A stretch of DNA of 64,000 nucleotides, taken from assembly GCA_034670405.1 (NCBI GenBank), contig JAXDDX010000174.1, positions 372,001 through 436,000 on the forward strand, written 5' to 3'. A program made the position numbers and the translations under genes. The notes beneath the pieces are model-generated. The model was not told where the DNA came from. It saw only the letters and a list, made by a program, of their open reading frames with translations, and made no database searches. This document shows, one piece after another, positions 32,679 to 44,500 of this stretch (within the stretch, counting starts at the first letter, position 1; the number at the start of each line of letters is the position of its first letter). This DNA comes from Hoplostethus atlanticus (lineage: Eukaryota; Chordata; Actinopteri; Trachichthyiformes; Trachichthyidae).

Positions 32679-34503
32679 CCCCCTAACACAAGCAATATGA
32701 AATACATCTCATGAGTAAATTAAATTTAAATCTGAGGATGTGATTTAAGCAGCAGCAAGACTCCTTCAGAGGTGAGATGTGTCTCAGGTTCCAGATTGTA
32801 ACCATATGGCACGTGTTTTCATATGAGGTGAGTCGCAGGACCTGGTCAGGGCACCTGGCTCATTCATCCCACGAAGCCACACACTATTGTTACCAGTCAC
32901 AAACTCCAGTTACTGGTTCTTGCAAAATATTTGTTGGTTAAAACCCAAAGAAACAATTCCATTAAACTGCAGACCAACCATCTCTTAAGCCATTTCCTCT
33001 CTATACTTTACCAGCTACTGTACAGTAGAGGAGTGCGGCTTTATATTGAAAACAACACATGGGGTCTATTTTTACTCCCATGTCTGTGTTGCACTCAATC
33101 CTTTGACAACATGAGCATATGTCATGTAATGTATCATGTATTAGCCGTTTGGTAGTTACTCTAAACCCTCACGGTGAAGTTTCCTTCAGCAGAGACGGTT
33201 CAGCAATGATCTCACCTGCACTGTCACATCTTTGGCGCCTCACATATTCCACCTGCAGCAGCTCCATTGCCTCCAATGTTCTGATGAACCAACCAGGAGA
33301 CGATCTGAAAACGTTTCCACCCGACTCCGAGGACTACGTGGCAGGTTGCTACGGAACTGACGCTCTTACTAAAGTAACTAAACCCCTCTGCCCAAGTGTT
33401 CGCGACCCCCCCCCCCAACCCCTCTCTTTACACGACACATGGACATATGATAGCAGCAGACTGGGCTTGTCCTTTAATGTGTGCCAGGGCTGGAGTTCAC
33501 AACGTACACGCATGGAGAGGCAGCGCTAAAAGGAAGCAGATAACAACAAGAGCAAAGGTCACTGAGAAGGTGAAGGGAGGGGCTGGCTGGAAGGAGAGAT
33601 GGTAACAGTTGTGCTGCCAATTACCTATGACTTGTGCACATGTATGTAAAGTTTAATGAACAGCAATGAGACGTCAACCGGCCAGGCCTGTTGGTAGCTG
33701 TATGGTGCATGCAGCCTCCACTGAACATGTAATAAAGTCCCCATAAGATGTGGGGATGTGTCATAACCTGAGGATTTGGCAGGTATTTGATGACCTGCGT
33801 TCACACACCAATACAGGTCTATAGAACAGCCATTATCACTACATCAACCCAGTGGATTTAGCTATGAAAGTGGGTGTTAATGATTAAATGAACACAACTC
33901 TTGGTTTAAATGCTTGTGACTCCATGTATTAGGCAACCAGAAGTAGAGGTAAGAGTACAGTGAGGTCTTTACGACAGCTGTGGTCCAGAGGGGCAACTAA
34001 AATATCTAAGAGACATTCTTGATGTGAGGCCTGCACAAGAATGTCTTGTTAGATCCATAAATGTGTCAATTTTCTGTGCAGTGGTTCAGGAGAGAGCAGT
34101 GGTTATTTAATAGAGTGGTTTGGCTCGCGTCAGACCAATTACCAAACTACCACCTCAATATTCCACCGACACCCCAGAAACCTAGACATTTCAGGTTGTG
34201 TGGAAATTCTGTGGCCAGTATTTCATTACAATTACTCAAAGAAATAAATGTCTTTGAATCTTTTAAAAAAAAATCATAATCATGCACGAAGCAACCCTAC
34301 TGACCCAACAAGGACATGTAGTCCCAAAAAGGTGATGAGGCAACTCTCCTTCCAGTTTATCAGAAAACCCAGCCCCTGGAGGTGATTTATCACTGTCCTA
34401 TGCTTGATGGCTAGCTTCCGCAACCCCAACACTATAAGGGCATGGCATTCTTGAGGAAACAGTAAATAGGTATGAGATGCTCCCAAAGGGGGGGCCAGGG
34501 CAT
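31379..34503. other. Gap upstream of pfkfb1
   Basis: No gene is recognised. It contains a CA repeat (32646-32677) and an AT-rich patch near 32.04-32.18 kb with repeated CAACACT/AGTGTTG words. The pfkfb1 promoter presumably lies just past 31378, but I see no TATA box. Confidence 0.4.
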
Positions 34504-35290
34504 GGACTCAGCCGATTGACAAATGCCAGGAAAGCATGGTGTACTGTGAGCAAACTGTAAGGCTTAGCCCTTATTCAGTGTTGAGGATCCAGAGGGAAGG
34601 AATGTATAGCTGTTTCCAAACCTTTTGGACAGGTCTGCCCTCTCGCCAGGAGGGGCCAGCATTGATCCATTTTCCTGATAAGTCAACTGATTTTCAGGCA
34701 ATGATTGGGGCTGTGTAACCATAAGGCAGTTAGCCTGTGTTTGACAATTTGAGCCACTGGCATAGTTTGCTGTGCAGCTGGAGCTGTCTCTGCCCTGATA
34801 CAAGACCCTTTGGGAGTCTTTCGTCGTATGGGTTGTTTACCTCTCTCAAAGGGTCCTGTCCTGCTCCATTGACTTTTTACCCTACGAAAGTCAGCAAGCC
34901 CGATAAAGAAACCAATACGTTGAATTTCCCTTACCTAAACAGATGTCCATAATCCTTCACTTGTCTTTTAGACTTTGTTAAATACAGGTATACCCCAAAT
35001 TTCCAATGTAATAAAATCAAAGAGACTCCCAAAGGGTCCTGTATCAGGACTAGAGCTGTCTCTGCCCCTTGTAATTTCTGACAATGTCTTGGCCTTATGA
35101 ATGGCTCCACGCTTATGTGGGTCTTCTCTGAAACCATTGCCTCTGCTAGGCTGAAAGGACAGGGAGGTGGGACATTTTTGAGTGGGTGTAAATGTATTGG
35201 GGGAGCATGTGATTCATGAGTACACTCGAGCAGCTTTTACTGGCAATGGTTCTTATAACAGTATCTTCCTTTTCTGTATACCAGTGACCA
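34504..35290. repeat. Repeat segment 1, unit A of the receptor array
   Basis: This non-coding segment begins near 'cagccgattgacaaatgcc' and recurs at about 39178-39697 with near-identical wording. Unit A differs mainly by a 255-base MITE inserted at 34794. In each unit the segment lies 3' of the receptor gene. It defines a repeat unit of about 3.3-3.5 kb once later insertions are removed. Confidence 0.8.
34794..35048. mobile_element. MITE with inverted termini
   Basis: The ends 'cctgatacaagaccctttgg' and the complement of 'ccaaagggtcctgtatcagg' are inverted repeats of about 28 bases. The copy at 39.45 kb lacks the element, so it inserted after the duplication. Similar words (gctgtctctgccc) flank both sides and may be target duplications. 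There is no coding capacity, and the superfamily is not assigned. Confidence 0.6.
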
Positions 35291-36214
35291 GTGGCGGCTG
35301 GTGCATTTTTCTCCAGGGGGGGCTATACCAAAAATCAAACAAACATGTACTAAGGTATCATCAGTGTATTTAAATAAATGAAAAGGCCTTTATTTGTATT
35401 TGCTGAGCTGAATGAACATTTGTTGTAATGAAACGTTCTTAATGTAAGTTAAGGTACTTCAATTAGTGCAAATTCTTTATAATAATTATCTTTTATACTA
35501 CAATATGTAATGGTGAAAGACTAAAGTAACTCGATAAAGTGCCTCGATAAGTGCAACAGAAATCTGACAACACAAAACCCTGAGACAATGGCAGAAAATT
35601 ATGAACACAGTAAGACCTAATAGAAAATAACATTTAAGAAAAAAATAAATTAATATGGTATTACATTTGAAATACCCAGAAAAAAAAAAAAGCTGAGTGA
35701 ACTGGCTCAAAGCCATATGACTTTGCCACCTTGTGGCTTAAACTTTTTGTACATAAATTTTGCCCTTCTCTCCTTGAGAGATGCAAATTTCTCAATGACT
35801 CTATGGCACCACAGAACTTGACACAGTTTATTATTTTAGACAGGATGTGCCTGTTTTTGTCAACCTCTTCATTATGCTTACAGATCCCTATCCTGTAGCC
35901 TTCATCAAGCTGAGCAGCTATGTTTACTTTCCCAAACATTTGCTTTTGATCTTTCTGATATGTGGTTTAAATCATTCAAACCTGTCTGAATCCATGCTGG
36001 GTCTGAGACCTGTCGTTTGAAAAAGGATGCAGGGAAAGCAAAATAAAGCATTGGTGTCACTACATACAGTTAGCCAAGCCTTCCTACTAAACCAGCTCCT
36101 TGAAAACGACCGAGTATATTGTCTCATTCTGGCGCATTTTATGTCAGTTGTACCACGAGCCCCTCGCTCTCTGCTGCCAACCAGTGGTTGGTGGTGTGTA
36201 AATCAGCAGCATTC
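35291..36214 (-). mobile_element. hAT-type transposon fragment
   Basis: This block replaces about 45 bases found in the same place in unit B. The left end reads 'cagtggcggctggtgcattt', a typical hAT terminus. A minus-strand frame at 35661-35939 contains NEEVDKNRHILSKIINCVKF, resembling the TTF-type zinc finger/DUF4371 region of ZMYM1-like hAT transposases. The frame is interrupted, so the element is dead. No matching right terminus is clear. Confidence 0.55.
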
Positions 36215-38080
36215 AGATAAATGCTGTAGGTCTCTATCTATCTATCTATCTAAAAAACAGGTAATCATCACAGCTTGCGAAGCTCATTAAACCTCACATC
36301 CTCTTTACTTATATCACACTTCACAACTTGCCAAAAAGTCATACACTTCTCTATTTCCTTCCTGTTCATGAACCGATGCAGCGCATTGCACCCCCGCCCA
36401 TCTTTCCCCACCTTTCCCCACAAGCTTTTCTGAAAGATCAAAGTCAATAGAGCATTAAATGCATTTTCAAATTTTTATTTTAACCTTTTCTGCATGCGAT
36501 AACAGCAGCCTGCCAAACACAAAAATCTAAATTGTAACACAGTACGGTAAATGTATTATTGTTGCAAAAAGTGGTGCTTCTGAGTTACAAGCATATATTA
36601 CAAAGACAAAGGAGAAAAAGATGAGGGAGCTGAGAGAATGACTGCCAAAAATGTTCAATGTCATCAGGGAGTTGCAGCGATGTTACACCAGTGGAACTTC
36701 ACTGGGGTTGAGGGACAACCGTGTGCGGAGACGTCTGAGCCGATTGTAAAGCTTTTCATTTCCGTGGAGGTAAACCAGCGGGTTGATGGCGCTGTTCAGA
36801 CTCACAAGTCCACGACTTATCTGATGACCAATGTAGACATCATTAAACCACTTGTGGCACACGCGCTGTCTGGTCAGAACTCTTACCTTGAGGTTGAGGT
36901 TCTTGAGTACGTGATAAGGGATGTAACAAATACAGAACAGAACAATCAGAATGAACAACAACGTCAAGCTTCTCCGTTTCAGTACATCGTCAATGGTATT
37001 TTTGCTGCAGAGAATGAAAATCACATGTCCATAGCAGCCCAGTGTGATGAGGATTGGGATGCAGAATCCAGCGAGTGTCCATCCAAGGCTGTATTCAAGG
37101 TAATGCTCAACATTGTCATCAGAGGTGGTATCAAAGCATTGGTCAGTCTTGTTTCCAAACTTTTTGGGGAAGAACATGTCTGGGACACTTTGAATGCTCA
37201 CCAAGACCCAAACCATTATTGTGATAGCCACAGAGTGTGCTGCATTTATTCTTCCCATTGCTCTCATTGGGTGGACAATGGCCAGATACCTGTACAGACT
37301 TATACAAGTAAGGAACCCAATGCTGCCATATAAATTCAGGTTGAAGCAGAATCTTGTTATCTTGCAGAATACACTTCCAAAGATCCATTTTCTTCCCAAA
37401 AAGTAGTAGACAACCAGAAAGGGGAGCGTGAGCAGATACAAAATATCTGTAAGTCCAAGGTTGAGAATAAAAATATTTATGTTCCCCAGTTTCTTCCAGT
37501 TCTGGAGCAAGGATTTCAATCCCCAACCATTAGCTATCAGGCCGATGATGAAGACTACGATGTAAACAGCAGGCAGGAATCTCTGTGTAAAGTCAAAGCT
37601 AATTCGTTCACAAGTATTGTTCTTCATTCTGTCTCCTGAACAGCCGTAAAAAAAAAAATGGTTATCTCACAGTGGATGCTCTGGTGTTTTCTAGAAATGG
37701 AAAATGAGTTATGAGTGGTGCAAGTGTGTGCACCAGCACTGATGTTCTGCACATGGCAGTAAACAGGAAGTGAACACTTGAAGGCACACATTTGGCTCGT
37801 TTTGCACTTTGATGTAAAAATTGGCCTCAGGTTTGAATGTGTCTATCAGAAAAGACATGCTCAGCCCAAGTGATACATTAGCATCAGCAGATCAAGAACG
37901 TGTGCATCACTGTGACCTGAAACTGAGATTCATCATTCATTTATAGACACATTTAGTAGCAATTATTGCAGATTTATCACATGTATTCATCTAATGAAAA
38001 CAAATTTCACATTTTCCCTGCCTTCATGAAGATTTCTGATATTGTTATTTGAGGTGAATTTTCAGATACACTGGAAGCAT
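36215..38080. repeat. Repeat segment 2, unit A (contains receptor gene)
   Basis: Starting at a short TCTA repeat, this segment aligns almost base for base with 39740-41588, and its upstream part with 46250-47420. It includes the whole receptor gene and about 0.45 kb of 5' flank, so promoters were copied along with coding sequence. Confidence 0.85.
36683..37627 (-). CDS. P2Y1-like purinergic receptor, copy A (intact)
   Basis: This single-exon class A GPCR of 314 residues has seven hydrophobic segments. It resembles the P2Y1 subgroup, plasma-membrane nucleotide receptors usually coupled to Gq. Visible marks are the N-glycosylation site NNT at 3-5, a paired cysteine in each of the N-terminus (NNTC) and third loop (RVCHKW), and the TM3/loop 2 cysteine pair (VFCKI, QCFDTT). 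TM6 has HVLK and TM7 has QISR, fitting the H-x-x-K/R and Q-x-x-R signatures of nucleotide binders. The NPxxY motif is NPLVY. The DRY motif is replaced by YRY, where P2Y1 has HRY. The C-terminal tail is short. An AATAAA lies at 36479-36474. The exact orthologue and ligand are not known. Confidence 0.85.
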   Translation of the reverse strand: MKNNTCERISFDFTQRFLPAVYIVVFIIGLIANGWGLKSLLQNWKKLGNINIFILNLGLTDILYLLTLPFLVVYYFLGRKWIFGSVFCKITRFCFNLNLYGSIGFLTCISLYRYLAIVHPMRAMGRINAAHSVAITIMVWVLVSIQSVPDMFFPKKFGNKTDQCFDTTSDDNVEHYLEYSLGWTLAGFCIPILITLGCYGHVIFILCSKNTIDDVLKRRSLTLLFILIVLFCICYIPYHVLKNLNLKVRVLTRQRVCHKWFNDVYIGHQISRGLVSLNSAINPLVYLHGNEKLYNRLRRLRTRLSLNPSEVPLV

Positions 38081-38641
38081 ATGGAAGAAATTAATAGGCT
38101 GTGAAGAGCTGGTTTCATGTTAGAGTTATAAATTAATTTACTGCTCTGGCTTTCTGAAAGAACAGAAAAGGGATGCTTTGTGCTGAAGGTAACATAGTGT
38201 AGTGGTATGGTTTCAGCCAGTAATGTGATTAGGATTGTCTACAGGGATGGAAGGTGGGAGGATTGGATTGGTCCCAGTGGGAGTGGGCCACCAGTCTAAA
38301 TTCTTGCCCAGGTCCATAGGTCTGATGTTGGGCTACCAAATGAATGATAAACACAGCATATTGAGATATAAATACAGAAGAAACAATGAGACAATAATTC
38401 CTCCTATCAATACATACCAATGGCAAAGAAATGACATGCCAAAACTGTGTCAGTGTCCTTAAATTGGCCTCGACACCAATTACAGGGTAATAACTGTGTA
38501 ATTACATAGAAAGTATAAGAAACTACCTGGTAATTTCCATTAATAACAAGGAATTATTTGTAAATACTAGATAACATCAAGGGAACAGTACTGCCAAGTG
38601 AAGTCAGGCTTGATACCTTAATACTACACTACTACTATACT

Positions 38642-38666
38642 ACACACACACACACACACACACACA
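38642..38666. repeat. (CA)n microsatellite
   Basis: A 25-base CA repeat in the spacer between units A and B. Confidence 0.85.
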
Positions 38667-39177
38667 TCATAGAAACATCAGCTGTTTGTAAGGAAAGATG
38701 ACAATTCAGTGCAGATTCTAGTTTTAGTTATCTAAAAATATCTCAGAGGCAGAGCTGCTCTAGATAATGTTATTGGTTGAGTTAAACCTCAGTGGGCGGG
38801 GCCAAATAACCACAATTTTCAGAGTGCATGTTAGTCAGCTAACTGGCAACAAAGAAACTTTATAAAAAAATATAAAGGGTTCAGTGTTGCCAACCTGTAG
38901 CTATGGGCTGCTCAAAACATTGCTAGAAGTCACCTGATGACGTTATGTGGTAACTTGCATATCAATATATTTGTTACAGCGATGTACAGTGATGTGTTAA
39001 CATGCGAAAAAGCATTTTACTTTGTTCAAAACTCTAAAATAAAAAATTGGCCTTTTTGGGAAGAAGGAAATATCTCTGTCAATGGCCCATATTGCACTCT
39101 GCTTCCCCCACTGGACGAATGGTGCCCTCTTGTAGGAGGAGATGTCCTGTTGAATTGGTGCTGCCTGAACAGGCGCA

Positions 39178-41588
39178 GCCGATTGACAAATGCCAGGAAA
39201 GCATGGTGTACTGTGAGCAAACTGTAAGGCATAGCCGTTTTTTTCAGTGTATTGAGGATCCAGGGGGAAGGAGTGCATAGCTGTTTCCACACATTCAACC
39301 TTTTGGACAGGTCTGCCCTCTCGCCAGGAGGGGCCAGCATTGCTCCATTTTCTTGATAAGTCAACTGATTTTCAGGCAATGATTGGGGCTGTGTAACCAT
39401 AAGGCAGTTAGCGGGTGTTTGACAATTTGAGCTACTGGCATAGTTTGCTGTGCAGAAGCTGTCTCTGCCCCTCGTAATAATTTCTGACAATGTCTTGGCC
39501 TTATGAATGGCTCCACGCTTATGTGGGTCTTCTCTGAAACCATTGCCTCTGCTAGGCTGAAAGGACAGGGAGGTGGGACATTTTTGAGTGGGTGTAAATG
39601 TATTGGGGGAGCATGTGATTCATGAGTACACTCGAGCAGCTTTTACTGGCAATGGTTCTTATAACAGTATCTTCCTTTTCTGTATACCAGTGACCTTGAT
39701 CATACGGAGGGTGAAGTCTGTGGCTTTTGTCAGCTCCGTGTAGGTCTCTATCTATCTATCTATCTAAAAAACAGGTAATCATCACACCTTGCGAAGCTCA
39801 TTGAACCTCACATCCTCTTTACTTATATCACACTTCACATCTTGTCAAACAGTCATACACTTCTCTATTTCTTTCCTGTTCATGAACCGATGCAGCGCAT
39901 TGCACCCCCGCCCATCTTTCCCCACTTTTCCCCACAAGCTTTTCTGAAAGATCAAAGTCAATAGAGCATTAAATGCATTTTCAAATTTTTATTTTAACCT
40001 TTTCTGCATGCGATAACAGCAGCCTGCCAAACACAAAAATCAAAATTGTAACACAGTACGGTAAATGTATTATTGTTGCAAAAAGTGGTGCTTCTGAGTT
40101 ACAAGAATATATTACAAAGACAAAGGAGAAAAAGATGAGGGAGCTGAGAGAATGACTGCCAAAAATGTTCAATGTCATCAGGGAGTTGCAGCGATGTTAC
40201 ACCAGTGGAACTTCACTGGGGTTGAGGGACAACCGTGTGAGGAGACGTCTGAGCTGATTGTAAAGCTTTTCATTTCCATGGAGGTAAACCAGCGGGTTGA
40301 TGGCGCTGTTCAGACTCACAAGTCCACGACTTATCTGATGACCAATGTAGACATCATTAAACCACTTGTGGCACACGCGCTGTCTGGTCAGAACTCTTAC
40401 CTTGAGGTTGAGGTTCTTGAGTACGTGATAAGGGATGTAACAAATACAGAACAGAACAATCAGAATGAACAACAACGTCAAGCTTTTCCGTTTCAGTACA
40501 TCGTCAATGGTATTTTTGCTGCAGAGAATGAAAATCACATGTCCATAGCAGCCCAGTGTGATGAGGATTGGGATGCAGAATCCAGCGAGTGTCCATCCAA
40601 GGCTGTATTCAAGGTAATGCTCAACATTGTCATTAGAGGTGGTATCAAAGCATTTGTCAGTCCTGTTTCCAAACGTTTTGGGGAAGAACATGTCTGGGAC
40701 ACTTTGAATGCTCACCAAGACCCAAACCATTATTGTGATAGCCACAGAGTGTGCTGCAGTTATTCTTCCCATTGCTCTCATTGGGTGGACAATGGCCAGA
40801 TACCTGTACAGACTTATACAAGTAAGGAACCCAATGCTGCCATATAAATTCAGGTTGAAGCAGAATCTTGTTATCTTGCAGATTACATTTCCAAAGATCC
40901 ATTTCTTTTTCAAAAAGTAGTACACAACCAGAAAGGGGAGCGTGAGCAGATACAAAATATCTGTAAAGTCCAAGGTTGAGAATAAAAATATTTATGTTCC
41001 CCAGTTTCTTCCAGTTCTGGAGCAAGGATTTCAATCCCCAACCATTAGCTATCAGGCCGATGATGAAGACTACGATGTAAACAGCAGGCAGGACTCCCTC
41101 TTCAAACTCAAAGCTAACTTCACAAGTATTGTTCTTCATTCTGTCTCCTGAATAGCCGTAAAAAAAAAATGGTTATCTCACAGTGGTTGCTCTGGTGTTT
41201 TCTAGAAATGGAAAGTGAGTTATAAGTGGTGCAAGTGTGTGCACCAGCACTGATGTTCTGCACATGGCAGTAAACAGGAAGTGAACACTTGAAGGCACAC
41301 ATTTGGCTCGTTTTGCACTTTGATGTAAAAATTGGCCTCAGGTTTGAATGTGTCTATCAGAAAAGACATGCTCAGCCCAAGTGATACATTAGCATCAGCA
41401 GATCAAGAACGTGTGCATCACTGTGACCTGAAACTGAGATTCATCATTCATTTATAGACACATTTAGTAGCAATCATTGCAGATTTATCACATGTATTCA
41501 TCTAATGAAAACAAATTTCACATTTTCCCTGCCTTCATGAAGATTTCTGATATTGTTATTTGAGGTGAATTTTCAGATACACTGGAAA
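39178..41588. repeat. Unit B of the receptor array
   Basis: This is a second repeat unit. Segment 1 spans about 39178-39697 and segment 2 about 39740-41588, lacking the MITE and hAT fragment of unit A. It ends abruptly where sequence quality collapses. Confidence 0.85.
40197..41139 (-). pseudogene. P2Y1-like receptor, copy B with frameshift
   Basis: The sequence is nearly identical to copy A. One extra base in the run at about 40964-40968 (ctgtaaagtcc against ctgtaagtcc in copy A) shifts the frame just before TM2. Two overlapping frames result: 41139 to 40657 carrying the N-terminus, and 40973 to 40197 carrying TM2 to the C-terminus. Both halves are otherwise free of damage, and the TM6/TM7 motifs HVLK and QISR remain. 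A recent null allele, a young pseudogene or a homopolymer-type sequence error would all look like this. The adjoining corrupted region makes an error likely. Confidence 0.75.
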
Positions 41589-44500
41589 GAAAAAAAAGTA
41601 AGGGTGTAAAGGTGGTTCTTTAATTTTTTTTTAAACGGGGTTTTTTTTGGCGAAAAAATGTTTTTTTTTAAGGTTTCAGGTATGGGGATGGTTTCAGCAG
41701 AAAATTTTGGATTGGTTGTCCGTGGAAGGGGGGGAAAATTATTGGTCCCAGTGTTTTGGGCCCATTAAATTTTTCCCCCGGCCAATTAGTTTACCAATGA
41801 AAAAAAACAATATTTAAAATAAAAAAAGGGGAAAACTGACCTAATTCCTCCCCCCAAACCAATTTCCCGGAAAAAATGAATAAAAAATTAGGTTTTTTTT
41901 AAAATTCCTCCCCCTTTTAAAAAAATTACAGGGTAAAATAACTGGTTTAAACCCCAAAATTGGGAAATACCCGGAATTTATTAAAAAGGAATTTTTTTAA
42001 AATGAAAACACAAACATACGCCTGAAGCAGCGCCCCCTTTTAAAAAACCCCCCAAAAACCAAAACCCAAAAAAACCATATAAAACCCACGTTTGTTAAGG
42101 AAAAAAAACAAACGTAGTTTTGTTTAATTTTCAAAAATAAGTCAAGGGGAATTTTTAGAAGATTTGGGGGAAAATCGTGGGGGGGCCAAAAAAACCCCCT
42201 TTTAATGATTTATATTTCTAAAAAAAAATTTTAAAAAATTAAAGGGCATTTAACCTTTTTTTTTTCAAACATTCTAAATATGATTATTTTTTTGGTTCGA
42301 TATCAAAAATTTTTATAAATTTTAAAAAAGTGTTACATCAAAAAAAAAAAAAAACTTTTTCCAAAAATTTTAAAAAAAAAAAATTCCCTTTTTTTGGAAA
42401 AAAAAATTTCTCAAGATTTGACTTGTTCCCCCCTGGGAGGTGCCCTTTGGGGATTCCTGTTTTTCTCCCCCCCCCCACCCTACAAAGGGGAAAAAATTTT
42501 TTTGGAGCAAACTGAAGGAAGCCGTTTTTTTGGTTTAGATCCGGGGGGGTTTTATGCGTTTAACCCCCCAAAACCTTTTTGGGAAAATTTTTCCCCCTTG
42601 CCGGGGGGAGAGAAAAACTTTAAAGCAAATGTTTTCCAATTGCTTTACCCCAAGGTTACTGTTTTCAATTTTTATATTTTAAATTTTTCAAAGGTTCTCG
42701 CCCCTGTAATAATTTTAAATTCTTCCCAGAATGGTACTTATTTGGGGTTTTTTAAAATTTTTGCGGTAAAGGCGGGGTACATTTTTTTTGGGGGGGGGTT
42801 TTTTTTTGGGGCATTTTTTTCAATTTTAAATCGGCATTTTTTGGCAATGGGTTCTTTTCAAAACCCTTTCTTATCCCGGGCCTGTTTTTCCGGGGTAACG
42901 GGGTTTTTCAACTCCGGGGGTTTGGGCCCATTACATCCATTTTAAAAAGGGGAACACACAATTCGGAGTATTTAACCTAATTTTTTTTAAACACATTACC
43001 CTTTGGGAAAAAAGTCTACATTCCATTTTTTCCTTTTTTTGCCCGTTCCGGTTTGGGAACCCCCCCCTTTTTTAAAATTTTTTCCCCAAAATTTTTAAAG
43101 AACAAAAGTCAAAAACCAAAAATGATTTTTAAAATTTTTATTTTTAACCTTTTTTTTCCCCCAAGCCCCTTAAAAAGCAGCCTGCCCACAAAAACAAAAT
43201 GTAAACCCCAGTTCGAAATTATTTTTTCAAAAAATTTGGTTTTTTTTAAAAGGGAATTATTTTTAAAAAGACAAAGGGGAAAAAAGGGGGACTAGAGAAA
43301 AAATCCAAAAAATTTTCAGATTGGGAAAATTTGCAATTTTTAAACCCCCTGGGGAAAATATGGGGGGAGGGGGAAAATGTTTAAAGGGGACCCGAGGATG
43401 TAAAGCTTTTATTTAAAAGATAAAAGGGGTTGGGGTTGTTAGACTACAAATCCCGACTTTTTTATAAAATGGAAAAATTAAATTTGGAACCCCGGGGAGT
43501 TTATTTATTGATTTTTTAACATAAGGGGGTTTTTAAAAAATTTGAACGAAAATGTAAAAACAAGGGTTTTTCCCTTTCGTACACTTTTGGTTTTTTGCTC
43601 AGAGAAGAAAAATCCTTTTTCCCCTGAAAACCCCGTTTAGGTTTACAAATCAGGAGGTATAGGCTTATCCAAGGGGAAAAGTAAATTGTTTTAATGGGGC
43701 AAAGATTGTCTTGTTTTTCCCAAAATTTTTAAAAAAAAAAATGCTGGGGCCTTTAATTCACCAAACCCCTTTTTATAAAAATTTCGCTTTTTTTCAAGTC
43801 TAGGGGGGGGACAAAACCCCTCTTTCAATTAAAAGAAGGGAACCCCAAGCTGATAAAAATTTATTAAAACCCGAAATTTTTTAGCATTAAAATTTGCCTT
43901 TTTTTTAAAAGTGTACCCAAAAAAAGGGGGGCTGGCGATAAAATTTCTTTTCCCGGTTTAGAAAAAAAAAAAAAATTTTTTCCCCTTTTTTTCTCCGTTT
44001 CTACGGTTTTAACCCCCCAAAAATTACTACACCATATAAAACATTAAACACACCCAAACCCCCTTTAAAAATCAAAGTAAAAAGAAAGTCTTTAAATTTG
44101 TTTGTACTAAAAAAAAAAGGACCCAGTTTGTTGGGGGTTTTAAAATGGGGGAAAAAGGGCAATTTTTCAAGGGGTGTTCGCAATGGCAAAAAAAAAATTA
44201 AGGGCCCCTTTTTCTTTTTTACTTTGTGTAAAAAATTGCCTGGTTTGATGGTTATGGGAAAAACGCTCAAAAGTTTTCAAGCATCAGGATTTGGAAAAGG
44301 GGAAAAAACTTTTACCGAAACTAATTTAAAAATTTTTTTTGGGAAAATTATGCAATCCCCTTGCGTTTTCCAAAACAATGCAAAAAATTTTTCCTGTTTA
44401 AATTTGTTTTTTTAGGGTGGGATTTTCAATCCGGAAGCTTGGAAAATTAAAGGCTTAAAACGGGTTTTTTATGTTTGAGTTTTAAAAAATGCTCTGGGTT

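Noticed and set aside
33119-33529. A 136-codon plus-strand frame upstream of the receptor array
   Set aside because: No recognisable protein, no supporting splice partners and a C-run in the middle. Treated as chance.
36638-37333. A 231-codon plus-strand frame, repeated at 40152-40847
   Set aside because: It is antisense to the P2Y1-like receptor gene. Its conservation follows from the duplicated coding strand, and its translation shows no family features.
42394-42945. A 183-codon frame and other frames between 41.6 and 46.2 kb
   Set aside because: They lie in the corrupted interval and are translations of homopolymer-stretched sequence rich in F, K, G and P.
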